Positions 8,456-17,549 of a stretch of DNA of 64,000 nucleotides are shown piece after piece. The notes beneath the pieces are model-generated. The model was given only the letters and a program-made list of their open reading frames with translations. It was not told where the DNA came from and did not search any database. Position 1 is the stretch's first letter. Each line of letters begins with the position of its first letter. The position numbers and the translations under genes were made by a program. Origin of the DNA: Chitinispirillum alkaliphilum (GTDB taxonomy: Bacteria > Fibrobacterota > Chitinivibrionia > Chitinivibrionales > Chitinispirillaceae); the NCBI GenBank assembly GCA_001045525.1, contig LDWW01000001.1, positions 124,001 through 188,000 of the forward strand. The letters run 5' to 3'.

Positions 8456-11400
8456 ATGGATTTACTGAGCGTACTCGGTAAAGTGTTTGGATCAAAACAG
8501 GAAAAGGATATGAAAAAGATCCGTCCTGTTCTGGAGCTGGTAAACAGTTACAGAGAGACCATGCAGGCTCTCAGTGACGAGCAGCTCAAGGAGAAAACCG
8601 CAGAGTTTAAAGGGCGTATTGCCGGGGGTGAGACTCTTGATGACATTCTGCCTGAGGCTTTCGCGGTGGCAAGGGAAGCTACTCATCGTGTGCTGGGTGA
8701 ACGTAAAATGGTCTTCGACCACTATCAGCAAAAAGAGATCCCTTTTATGGCTCACTTTGATGTACAGGTTATGGGTGCGATTGCTCTTCACCAGGGGAAG
8801 ATCTCAGAGATGAAAACCGGGGAGGGTAAAACACAGGTTGCCGCAATGGCTGCTTATCTCAATGCTCTGAGCGGAAAAGGGGTTCATGTCATTACTGTTA
8901 ATGATTATCTTGCCCGGCGTGACAGTGAGTGGATGGGGAAAATATTTAATTTCCTCAACCTGACTGTGGGTTGTCTTGACCTCACAGATCCGCATAGTCC
9001 CGAGAGAAAAAACGTCTACGCCAGTGATATCGTATTTGGTACAAACAATGAGTTTGGATTTGATTATCTTCGTGACAACATGGCCACCTCTCCGGAGCAT
9101 TGTGTGCTTCGTGAGTTGAATTTTGCCATCGTGGACGAGGTTGATAACATCCTCATTGATGAAGCCCGAACTCCTCTTATCATTTCCGGTCCGGTTACCA
9201 AAACCAATAAAGAGTACGACGAGCTCAAGCCCAGAGTGGTAAAGCTGGTGAGTGCACAGAATCAGTTGGTGCAGCGTATTATTGCCGAGGCTGAGGATTT
9301 GCTTAAAAACGGGGGTAAGGAGTATGAGGTAGGGTATAAGCTGCTTGTTGCAAAAAGGGGCGCACCCAAAAACAAGCGGTATCTCAAAATCATAAAAGAG
9401 CCAAACGTGGCCAAATATATGAAGGCGGTTGAGACCGAGTATCTCAGGGAAAAGAAACTTAACGAAATTGATGAAGAACTGTTCTTTACCATAGATGAAT
9501 CGGGGCACAGTGCTGAGTTGACAGAAAAAGGCAGAAATCTTATCAGCGGTTCGAACAGTGACTTTTTTGTCGTTCCCGATCTTTCCGTTATGCTTGGGGA
9601 AATCGACAACAATGATTCTATTGATTATACAGAGAAATCCAGGGCGCGTGAAGAGGCCCATCGTCTCTATGCTGAGCACTCAGAGCGCATTCACAGTATT
9701 AGTCAGCTCTTAAGGGCATACGCTCTTTTTGAACGGGATGTCAACTACGTGGTTCAGGATGGACAGATACTGATTGTTGACGAATTTACCGGGCGTATTC
9801 TTCACGGGCGACGTTATAGTGAGGGACTTCATCAGGCCCTCGAAGCTAAGGAAGGGGTAAAGGTCGCAGGGGAAAACCAGACTCTGGCAACTATCACTTT
9901 CCAGAATTTCTTCAAGATGTACAATAAGCTTGCGGGTATGACTGGTACAGCAGTCACCGAAGCAGGTGAATTTCATGAGATCTACAATCTCGATGTGGTG
10001 ACTATCCCTACAAACAGACCCTTACAGCGGGTTGACCATAATGATGAGATCTATAAAACGCATCGAGAAAAATATAATGCAATAGTCAAAGATATCGAGA
10101 ACATGACCTCCCAGGGCAGACCCTGTCTTGTAGGAACCACATCTATCGAGAAATCAGAGCTTTTAAGTAAGCTTCTGACCCGGGCAGGGATCAAGCATGA
10201 GGTGCTTAACGCCAAATATCACGCCAAAGAGGCTTCTATTGTGGCTCAGGCGGGAAGGCTGGGGGCGGTGACAATCGCTACCAACATGGCCGGACGTGGT
10301 ACAGACATTGTGCTCGGTGGTAATTTTGAACATCTCGCAAATACAGAACTGCTTAAAGAAGGTGTAGAGCTCGAAGAGCTTTCCCTGGAGGAGAAACGCC
10401 GCAAATACAGCAAACTTCTGGAATCAATAAAAAATGAGCAGAAAAAAGTTCTCGAACTGGGCGGGCTGCACATTATAGGCACAGAGCGTCACGAAAGCAG
10501 ACGAATCGATAACCAGCTTCGGGGTCGTGCCGGTCGTCAGGGTGATCCGGGATCTTCAAAGTTTTTCCTCTCTCTTGATGATGATCTCATGAGGATTTTC
10601 GGATCTGAGCGAATTGCAACTATAATGGATAAAATGGGCTCAGATGACGGTGAGGCCATATCTCACCCGCTTGTATCCAAGGCAATTGGTAAGGCGCAGG
10701 AGAGAGTTGAGGGGAGGAATTTTGAAATCAGAAAGCATCTTAAGGAATATGATGATGTGATGAATCTCCAGCGCAGTGAAATCTATGGTTTGCGTCAGAG
10801 AATTCTGAGGGGTGAAAATTTAAAGGACGATATACTTGATCAGATTGCCGCACATCTTGAAGAGATAATTTACAAGCATACTGCGACTGGAAAACATCCT
10901 GAAGAGTGGGAACTCTCGGGTCTCTATGCCGATATCCAGACCGCATTCGGCTTGGTTTACACCATACCCGAAGATCAGCTTGCGACTCTCACTCAGGATG
11001 ATCTCTTCGACAAGGTCTGGGAAAAGGCCAAGGAAAGGTATGAGGAGAAGGAGCAGCGTTTTGGTGGTCCGCTGATGCGTCAGTTTGAACGCAGTGTATT
11101 TCTGATGGTTATTGACTCCCTCTGGAAAGATCATCTCTACGAGATGGATCATCTTAAGGGCGGAGTTCAGTTCCGGGCCTTTGGTCAGAAAAATCCTCTC
11201 TATGAGTATCAGAGAGAAGGGTTGAAGATGTTTGAGGAGTTGAGAGGAACTATTGCCAGTGAGGTATCCAGTTATATTTTCAGACTGGAGAGGGCTGAAC
11301 CTCAAAAAAACAGTTCTCCATTGAATAACTCAAAAACCATTCACGGAGGTTTTGATCTCTTTTCGTCATCTGCTCAGGGGCAGGCTGCTTCAACACCCCG

Positions 11401-11551
11401 GCCACAGCCCAGACCACGACAGACGGTAACAAATCGCGGTTCTGCAAATGGAGCTGCAGTGCCGGTGCGGGCCGCTGTGCAGGTTGGGAGAAATGAACCT
11501 TGTCCTTGTGGCAGTGGTAAAAAGTACAAAAAATGTTGTGGTAATGTATGA
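8456..11551 (+). CDS. secA: Preprotein translocase ATPase SecA
   Basis: SecA is the ATP-driven motor that pushes unfolded preproteins through SecYEG. The 1031-residue protein has Walker A MKTGEGKT near residue 125, the DEVD box in IVDEVDNILIDEARTPLI, the helicase-like GTTSIEKSE and TNMAGRGTDI segments, and GRAGRQGDPG. It ends in a proline-rich linker and a zinc-binding SEC-C tail, CPCGSGKKYKKCC, used to bind SecB or ribosomes. It is longer than E. coli SecA (about 900 residues). Much of the extra length is in the preprotein cross-linking region around residues 240-370. Its last 4 bases overlap the tmk start. Confidence 0.98.
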   Translation: MDLLSVLGKVFGSKQEKDMKKIRPVLELVNSYRETMQALSDEQLKEKTAEFKGRIAGGETLDDILPEAFAVAREATHRVLGERKMVFDHYQQKEIPFMAHFDVQVMGAIALHQGKISEMKTGEGKTQVAAMAAYLNALSGKGVHVITVNDYLARRDSEWMGKIFNFLNLTVGCLDLTDPHSPERKNVYASDIVFGTNNEFGFDYLRDNMATSPEHCVLRELNFAIVDEVDNILIDEARTPLIISGPVTKTNKEYDELKPRVVKLVSAQNQLVQRIIAEAEDLLKNGGKEYEVGYKLLVAKRGAPKNKRYLKIIKEPNVAKYMKAVETEYLREKKLNEIDEELFFTIDESGHSAELTEKGRNLISGSNSDFFVVPDLSVMLGEIDNNDSIDYTEKSRAREEAHRLYAEHSERIHSISQLLRAYALFERDVNYVVQDGQILIVDEFTGRILHGRRYSEGLHQALEAKEGVKVAGENQTLATITFQNFFKMYNKLAGMTGTAVTEAGEFHEIYNLDVVTIPTNRPLQRVDHNDEIYKTHREKYNAIVKDIENMTSQGRPCLVGTTSIEKSELLSKLLTRAGIKHEVLNAKYHAKEASIVAQAGRLGAVTIATNMAGRGTDIVLGGNFEHLANTELLKEGVELEELSLEEKRRKYSKLLESIKNEQKKVLELGGLHIIGTERHESRRIDNQLRGRAGRQGDPGSSKFFLSLDDDLMRIFGSERIATIMDKMGSDDGEAISHPLVSKAIGKAQERVEGRNFEIRKHLKEYDDVMNLQRSEIYGLRQRILRGENLKDDILDQIAAHLEEIIYKHTATGKHPEEWELSGLYADIQTAFGLVYTIPEDQLATLTQDDLFDKVWEKAKERYEEKEQRFGGPLMRQFERSVFLMVIDSLWKDHLYEMDHLKGGVQFRAFGQKNPLYEYQREGLKMFEELRGTIASEVSSYIFRLERAEPQKNSSPLNNSKTIHGGFDLFSSSAQGQAASTPRPQPRPRQTVTNRGSANGAAVPVRAAVQVGRNEPCPCGSGKKYKKCCGNV

Positions 11552-12183
11552 GCAGAGGGAAATTTATTGCATTTGAAGGGATAGATGGGTGCGGGAAGAG
11601 CACCCAGATCTCACGTGTGGCAAAGCTTTTGCTGGATTCTGGCGTAAAACCTGTTCTCACCAGAGAACCCGGCGGCACCCAAATCGGGGAAGCAATTCGT
11701 TCCCTGCTGATAGATCCCCGCTACGAAGAGATGAGTGACACTGCAGAGCTTCTTTTGTATCTTGCTTCAAGGGCTCAGCATGTCAAAGAGAAGATCGCAC
11801 CGGCTCTGGGGGAGGGACGGGTAGTGCTCTGTGATCGTTTTCAGGCGGCCACATTCTCTTATCAGGGATACGGCAGAGGGATTTCTCTTGATCTGCTTGA
11901 TCAGTTAAACCGGTTTTCTACGGGGGGGGTTAAGCCGGACCTTACATTTGTTTTGGATATTTCTGTAGAATGTTCAATGCACAGACTTGCTGCAATGAAT
12001 AAGAGCAAAGATCGCCTTGAAAGTAGCTCAGTGCAGTTTTTTCAGAAAATAAGACAGGGGTATAAGGCTCAGGCTCAGGCCGATCCCGGTATCGTTTTGC
12101 TTGACGGGGAGAGGGATATCGATGAGCTTACGGAGCTGATATACTCTCGGATCAGTCAAGAGTTGATGCAATCCTGCCATTAA
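11548..12183 (+). CDS. tmk: Thymidylate kinase
   Basis: Tmk phosphorylates dTMP to dTDP for DNA synthesis. The 211-residue protein has the P-loop GIDGCGKST at the N-terminus, TREPGGT, the DRF motif in VVLCDRFQAATFSYQG, and a lid region near residues 145-160. Its length is normal. The ATG overlaps the secA stop by four bases (ATGA), which suggests translational coupling to secA. Confidence 0.96.
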   Translation: MSRGKFIAFEGIDGCGKSTQISRVAKLLLDSGVKPVLTREPGGTQIGEAIRSLLIDPRYEEMSDTAELLLYLASRAQHVKEKIAPALGEGRVVLCDRFQAATFSYQGYGRGISLDLLDQLNRFSTGGVKPDLTFVLDISVECSMHRLAAMNKSKDRLESSSVQFFQKIRQGYKAQAQADPGIVLLDGERDIDELTELIYSRISQELMQSCH

Positions 12184-12288
12184 GAATGGAATTGCTCTTG
12201 CATCCTGATGTATTTTCTGCTGATGTAGTTGTTTTTGATGCCAGAATTAAAACCTGTGATCAAATTTTTAAAAACCCCAGGAGTGATA

Positions 12289-14061
12289 ATGGAAAAGAAA
12301 ATCAGCGAATCGGGTAATATGTTCGGAAAGGCTCCCTTTTTCGGAATCGTAATAATGATGGTGGTTATAACCGGTCTGTTGATGGATTCCAGCAGAGCAG
12401 ACGGTGATAATTTCTACGCCGATATTATTAGACTGGACAATGTTACCACCAAAATCCATCAAAATTACGTTGAAGAACTCTCTTCAAAGGAGCTGATTGA
12501 CAATGCCATTAAGGGCATGATGAACTCCCTTGACCCCTACACATCTTACTTCGAAGCCAGAGATTACGAAGAGTTGCGAATCCACACAGAGGGAAAATTT
12601 GGCGGGCTTGGTATACAGATTTCCATAAGAGACGATGTGCTGACCGTTATGACTCCGATAAGCGGAACACCCGCTTCCAGAGCAGGGGTACAGTCAGGGG
12701 ATCAGATAATAAAAATCGATGGGGAATCAACACGGGGTATCTCTATTGAGGATGCTGTTAACAAGCTGCGCGGTGCTCCCGGCTCTCCGGTAAGTATTCT
12801 TATAAGAAGAAAAGGCGCTGCCAAAGATATTGAATACTCAATTACAAGAGAGATCATAAATATCAAATCTGTTCCTTTTTATGGCGTGCTTGATGACAGC
12901 CTGGGTTACATACAATTATCAAACTTCAGTCAGGAAGCGGCTTCGGAGGTGGAGCGTGCAATCAGGGTGCTTCTTGATGAAGGGATAAAGGGACTGGTTT
13001 TTGATCTCAGAAACAATCCCGGAGGATTACTGCCCCAGGCGATCGAAGTTGCCGATAAGTTTCTGCCTCAGAAATCACTGGTAGTTTCAACCAGAGGACG
13101 GGTAAGATCACAGAATAACGATTTTTACGGACACGGGCCATCTGTTCTGCCAGAAGATTTTCCTTTGGCTGTGATGGTTGACTATTCTTCTGCAAGTGCA
13201 TCGGAAATTGTCGCAGGGGCTATTCAGGATTGGGACAGAGGTATTATCGTTGGGGATACGACTTTTGGAAAAGGATCTGTTCAAAGTGTGTTGCCTCTGG
13301 ATAAGGCACACCACCTGAAACTTACCACTGCCCTTTACTATACTCCTTCAGGCAGGGGCATAAACCGCTCCGATATGAGAAGAAATGACACTGCATCAGG
13401 TGAAAACAGGGATGAATCTGAGGATGAGTCCGAAAACAGCGATACCAAGGAGTACAATACCAAAAACGGAAGAGTGGTTTTTGGTGGCGGAGGGATTATT
13501 CCTGATATAGTAGTGGAAAGAGATATTCCTAAAATGCCGGTCAGAGCACTTTTCGGTAAAGATGCATTCTTCCAGTTCGTTAACACTAAATATCCTCTGT
13601 TACAGGAACGTAACCAGAGGGTAGGGCCCGATTTCGTGGTGACAGATGAAATCATGGAGGCATTTTACGGTTATCTGGATTCCATAGACTTTACCTATAA
13701 CAGTATTGCACAGCTTCAGTTCGAGGAATTCAAGAAGAAAAGCGGACTTATTCCAGATACTACAATTGATTCTACGAGGGCTAAATTGCTTGAGTTCCCA
13801 CAATGGAGTGAAGCAGAGCTTGAGGTAATTAAGGCCGCAACAGCCCAAATGGATTCTGTTCTGGCTCAAGACAGCAGGCGTGCAGTGGAAAATAACGAAC
13901 TCGAAATCAGACGCCATCTCAGGGATGCATTTCTGGCACGTGAATTTGGTCAGGATCATGAGCTGGTATTCAGGATAAGGCTTAAAGAGGATGAGCAGCT
14001 AAAAAAGGCAATGGAAATTATTTCTGATGCCGATACGTATAACAATCTGTTAAATCCTTAG
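12289..14061 (+). CDS. S41 carboxyl-terminal processing protease (CtpA/Prc-like)
   Basis: The product is a membrane-anchored periplasmic serine protease. I place the start at the ATG at 12289, which has AGGAG six bases upstream, giving 590 residues; an in-frame TTG at 12229 has no such site. A hydrophobic anchor lies near residues 14-33. A PDZ domain (about 75-155) contains GGLGIQISI, and the S41 fold has the Ser of SSASASEIV and the Lys of FGKGSVQS, the usual Ser-Lys dyad. The roughly 200 residues after the catalytic core are long for CtpA but usual in Bacteroidetes-like homologues. Such proteases trim or degrade envelope proteins. Confidence 0.93.
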   Translation: MEKKISESGNMFGKAPFFGIVIMMVVITGLLMDSSRADGDNFYADIIRLDNVTTKIHQNYVEELSSKELIDNAIKGMMNSLDPYTSYFEARDYEELRIHTEGKFGGLGIQISIRDDVLTVMTPISGTPASRAGVQSGDQIIKIDGESTRGISIEDAVNKLRGAPGSPVSILIRRKGAAKDIEYSITREIINIKSVPFYGVLDDSLGYIQLSNFSQEAASEVERAIRVLLDEGIKGLVFDLRNNPGGLLPQAIEVADKFLPQKSLVVSTRGRVRSQNNDFYGHGPSVLPEDFPLAVMVDYSSASASEIVAGAIQDWDRGIIVGDTTFGKGSVQSVLPLDKAHHLKLTTALYYTPSGRGINRSDMRRNDTASGENRDESEDESENSDTKEYNTKNGRVVFGGGGIIPDIVVERDIPKMPVRALFGKDAFFQFVNTKYPLLQERNQRVGPDFVVTDEIMEAFYGYLDSIDFTYNSIAQLQFEEFKKKSGLIPDTTIDSTRAKLLEFPQWSEAELEVIKAATAQMDSVLAQDSRRAVENNELEIRRHLRDAFLAREFGQDHELVFRIRLKEDEQLKKAMEIISDADTYNNLLNP

Positions 14062-14081
14062 GTACAAGATAGAAAATGCTT

Positions 14082-14111
14082 GGGATAGTATCAGATATCT
14101 GGTGCTATCCT
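14082..14111 (+). terminator. Long hairpin after the S41 protease gene
   Basis: The run from GGGATAG to CTATCCT folds on itself over 15 positions per arm with every position paired when G-U pairs are allowed, centred on the palindrome CAGATATCTG. GTTCTT follows, which is only a weak U-tract. It separates the S41 protease gene from the next gene and probably terminates or stabilises the transcript. Confidence 0.6.
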
Positions 14112-14171
14112 GTTCTTAAAAACGAATTCAATTTCAAATGTGCTTAATTTCACATCGCAGGGAGAGAATCT

Positions 14172-15983
14172 ATGATCAATAAAATGCGGGAAATGGCTCC
14201 TGTAATCATGGCGGTTATTATTGTCGCTTTTGTTGGAGGTACCATCTTCATGGAGTGGGGGATGAATGTTTCACAAACCGGCAGGGAGAGATCAGCCGGC
14301 AGAATCAACGGAACAGAAATAGGGATGCAGCAGTTTGGCCGCATGGTCAATTATGAACGCGAGAGAATGAGAGAAATGATTGGCGAATTGTCTCCCGAGC
14401 AGGAGCGCGCCATTCCGCAGCAGGTGTGGGATCAGGAAGTTGAGAGAGTTCTCATGAACGAAGTTATCGAAGAAATGAAACTTGGTGCTACTGCAGAAGT
14501 GATGTATCAGTATATAAAAAACAATCCACATCCGGGAATTACGCAACATGATGCTTTCCTGAATGAACAGGGCGAATTCGATCAAGGCAGATATATCGAA
14601 TTCATAAGCAATCCGCATAGTTTTGAGTTACCATTCATGAGAAGTTATGAGAAATATGTAGAAGAGATTACAATTCCTGCGCTGCAGTTTGAAACACTTC
14701 TTAAGGCCAGTGCCTTGTCCTCTCCCTCGGAGATAAAGCAAGCTTATCGTAATCAAAACGAAAAAGGCGTATTTGAATTCGCTAAAGTCCAGAAGGAAAT
14801 GTTCAATGCTGATGACTCTGAGATTACAGATGAAATGATACAGAGTTACTACAGGCAGAATCGCAGAAATATGGTGCAGGATGAAAAGGCAGAATTGCTC
14901 TTCGCCCGTATACCTAAAAAGGTGACTGAGTTTGATGAAATGATCTACCGTAACGAAATGGAAAGTCTAAGAGAGCGAATCATTTCAGGGGATTATGAGT
15001 TTGAGAATGTCGCTAAGGTCCAGTCTGATGATTTCCAAACTGCTGAGAGTGGTGGTGATATGGGATGGCTCAGTTTTGAAGATAGCAATCCAGCGATTAG
15101 TGAGGCTGTCTTTGGCCTGGAAGTCGGAGAGATATCAGAACCTCTGAGAACTGATTTGGGATATCATCTAATAAAAGTTGAGGACAGAGAAGTTCGTGAC
15201 GGCAAAGAGATGGTAAAACTCCGCCAAATCTTAAGAAATGTTGAGCCTACAATGGAGACTATAGATGTTCTGATTGATCTGGCTAATGACCTGAGAAAAC
15301 AAATGGACGATGTGGGATTTGAAGAGGCTGTGAAGAATTCTCCCAATGTCGTTTTAGGTTCTACTGGTTTGTTTTCAAGAGATGAGATGGTCTATGAAAT
15401 CGGTTATCTGCCCGGAATGGTAGGGTTTGCATTTAACAGCCAAAAGGGTGAAATTTCAGAACGTCTCGAAAACTCAGAAGCTATCTACATTCTGAAAAAC
15501 AAACAAAGAACAAGAGAGGGTATCGTTCCCCTTGATATTGCGCGGCCTGACATAATCGAAATTCTTAAGGATTCCATTAGAATGGAAAGGGCTAAAGAGT
15601 ATGCCATGGACATACTTTCAAACATAGGAGATGTGGAATCTATCGCTGAGTTGCAGAACGAAAAAGAAAAAGTGAGGTCTGCTGTCACTGACACTGTAAG
15701 CCGAAATGATTTCATCGCAATACTCGGGCCTAATTCCAGAGAGCTGAGCGTAGCATTGTCGCTTGAAGAAAATCAGGTCTCCGGGTTAATTGAGTCTGAT
15801 GATGGGTACTCTTTCGTAAAACCTCTGTATATATCGCGCGTTGAATCTGTTGACCTGTCATCACCAGATGTAAATATGGTAAGTAATTTACTTCGCCATC
15901 ACAACCAGCAAAGACTGTTTCAGGAGTGGTCTGCTGCGCTTAGGGCTGGTGCAAGAATTGAAAGTAATATCGACAGAATCTAA
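14172..15983 (+). CDS. PpiD/SurA-like periplasmic peptidyl-prolyl isomerase
   Basis: This 603-residue protein has one N-terminal membrane anchor (about 8-27, PVIMAVIIVAFVGGTIF), a SurA_N-type helical chaperone region and a parvulin domain near residues 215-340. The parvulin domain includes GDMGWLSFED and the ending GYHLIKVEDRE. The layout is that of PpiD, an inner-membrane foldase that helps proteins leaving the Sec channel. This suits the nearby secA and the FKBP gene that follows. The C-terminal 250 residues may hold a second, degenerate parvulin-like domain. GGGAGAG precedes the ATG. Confidence 0.88.
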   Translation: MINKMREMAPVIMAVIIVAFVGGTIFMEWGMNVSQTGRERSAGRINGTEIGMQQFGRMVNYERERMREMIGELSPEQERAIPQQVWDQEVERVLMNEVIEEMKLGATAEVMYQYIKNNPHPGITQHDAFLNEQGEFDQGRYIEFISNPHSFELPFMRSYEKYVEEITIPALQFETLLKASALSSPSEIKQAYRNQNEKGVFEFAKVQKEMFNADDSEITDEMIQSYYRQNRRNMVQDEKAELLFARIPKKVTEFDEMIYRNEMESLRERIISGDYEFENVAKVQSDDFQTAESGGDMGWLSFEDSNPAISEAVFGLEVGEISEPLRTDLGYHLIKVEDREVRDGKEMVKLRQILRNVEPTMETIDVLIDLANDLRKQMDDVGFEEAVKNSPNVVLGSTGLFSRDEMVYEIGYLPGMVGFAFNSQKGEISERLENSEAIYILKNKQRTREGIVPLDIARPDIIEILKDSIRMERAKEYAMDILSNIGDVESIAELQNEKEKVRSAVTDTVSRNDFIAILGPNSRELSVALSLEENQVSGLIESDDGYSFVKPLYISRVESVDLSSPDVNMVSNLLRHHNQQRLFQEWSAALRAGARIESNIDRI

Positions 15984-16224
15984 ATGAATTAGTAGTTCCC
16001 TCATAAATGTTCCGGGTTAGTAATTGCCACTTATGTGGCATTACTGACCTGCGGAATAATCCAGAACGGTATTCAAAGTAAAATCAAAATTCATGTATCT
16101 GTATACAAGTGATGTAAAAACGAAATTGTGTAACTTGTTTTCCGCCACTGATTTGTAATGCACCTCGTATTATAAGTATATTCAGTAGAATACTGTTTTT
16201 TTTTCAATATGGAAGGAGTTTTTC

Positions 16225-16908
16225 GTGAGAAGTTATTTAGTGGGTTTATCAGCGTTTCTTTTGATTTCCTGTAGCTATGCATCAGATAATGATCTTGATA
16301 GTTATGAGGATAAGATTAGTTATATGATTGGTCAGGATATCGGAAGATCCCTGAAGGCATTAGATACAGACCTCAATATGGATGTTCTTAAATCAGCTAT
16401 AGAAGATGTTATGAACGATAGGCCTTCTCTGCTTTCAGAAACTGAGATGCAGGAGCTGAATGTGAAATTTTCAAAAACTATGAGGGAAAAATCTGTAGCT
16501 AAGCATAATGAGATGCTCGAGAAAAATAAAGCTGAGGGAGAAAAATTCCTGGAAGAAAACAAAATGAAGTCTGATGTATCTGTAACTGAGAGTGGGTTGC
16601 AGTATAAGGTGCTTGAGGAAGGTGATGGAGAGAAACCCGAAGCATCAGATCAGGTTACTGTTCATTATACAGGAACACTTCTGGATGGTACCGTATTTGA
16701 CTGCTCCCACACAAGAGGTGAACCTGCAACATTTCCTCTCAACAGAGTCATTTCAGGTTGGACTGAAGGTGTGCAGCTCATGAATGTAGGAAGTAAATAT
16801 AGATTTTTTATTCCTTCAGAACTTGCGTATGGCGAACAGGGAGCAGGTCAGCAAATTGGTCCCAATGAAACTCTGATTTTTGAGATCGAACTTCTTTCGA
16901 TCAACTGA
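16225..16908 (+). CDS. FKBP-type peptidyl-prolyl isomerase, probable lipoprotein
   Basis: This 227-residue protein resembles Mip and FkpA. A signal sequence ends in the lipobox LISC, an FKBP_N dimerisation helix region (about 30-115) follows, and an FKBP domain fills the C-terminus. [30 protein letters not shown] and [10 protein letters not shown] are hallmark FKBP motifs. It should speed proline isomerisation in folding proteins of the periplasm. Translation begins at a GTG with GGAAGGAG upstream. A hairpin at 16934-16974 lies downstream. Confidence 0.93.
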   Translation: MRSYLVGLSAFLLISCSYASDNDLDSYEDKISYMIGQDIGRSLKALDTDLNMDVLKSAIEDVMNDRPSLLSETEMQELNVKFSKTMREKSVAKHNEMLEKNKAEGEKFLEENKMKSDVSVTESGLQYKVLEEGDGEKPEASDQVTVHYTGTLLDGTVFDCSHTRGEPATFPLNRVISGWTEGVQLMNVGSKYRFFIPSELAYGEQGAGQQIGPNETLIFEIELLSIN

Positions 16909-16933
16909 TTATTATCAGAATCACCTCTATATT

Positions 16934-16974
16934 GGCACACAGGCAAAAATCTTTTCAGATGGCGCCTGTGTGCC
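16934..16974 (+). terminator. Hairpin downstream of the FKBP gene
   Basis: GGCACACAGGC and GCCTGTGTGCC form a perfect 11-bp stem with a 19-base loop, 25 bases after the FKBP stop. No T-tract follows directly, so it may be an RNA-stabilising hairpin or a weak terminator instead of an intrinsic terminator. Confidence 0.55.
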
Positions 16975-17549
16975 CCACGATTGATTACCCTCTCTTTCTC
17001 TTTTAGATATCCCTGCGATGTTACATTTACAGTCAGACAGAAATCAGAACCGTTTGCATGAACAGATCCAGATTGTTTAAACCAGCTGTATGTCGAGCTC
17101 TGCGTATGGTGTTTATGTTTTAGTTATTCCTGAAATCGGTTTGAAAATCTTACCACCCGCGCTCACACCCTGCGGTTATGCACGGGTGCAGGCAATGCTT
17201 TTCGGGACTCAACAACCTCTGGCAATAATGTTGTCGGGTTTTGAAAAGGGCACTGTTCGTATCGTAGAAGGTTCGCGCGAACATAGAAAAAACGTTTGCT
17301 GGGATCAGGGCTAAAGAAATGTTCGGCGATCCGCAATTAATAATTCAAAACAGTCACCTAAAGGGTTCCTCAGATGATGAATAGTTATGGTTTGTTGATT
17401 TTATAGATGCAGAAAGGCTGCTGAGGAAAGGTGTGGGATGGTGGCTTTGGGGTAAGAACAGAGGATAAAGCAGCTATCAATGGCTCTGCATGTGCATTGG
17501 GGTATTGACTGCTTCTACCCGTTGCACTCATCTTCTCATATATGATATT
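16975..17549. other. 575-base region without a convincing gene
   Basis: The region lies between the converging FKBP gene and the barrel gene. A 74-codon open frame at 17090-17314 on the plus strand has no ribosome site. The rest has stops in all frames. The stretch may be the remains of a gene, because parts read with normal codon use (for example 17190-17260), but I recognise no family. No repeat or tRNA was seen. Confidence 0.4.

Noticed and set aside
8804-9679. Long open frame on the minus strand inside secA
   Set aside because: It lies wholly within the strongly supported secA gene, lacks a ribosome site and has no protein-like motif. It is a shadow of secA codon use.
17090-17314. 74-codon plus-strand frame after the FKBP gene
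   Set aside because: No ribosome site and no recognisable family. It may be gene debris, so it is mentioned only within the region entry.
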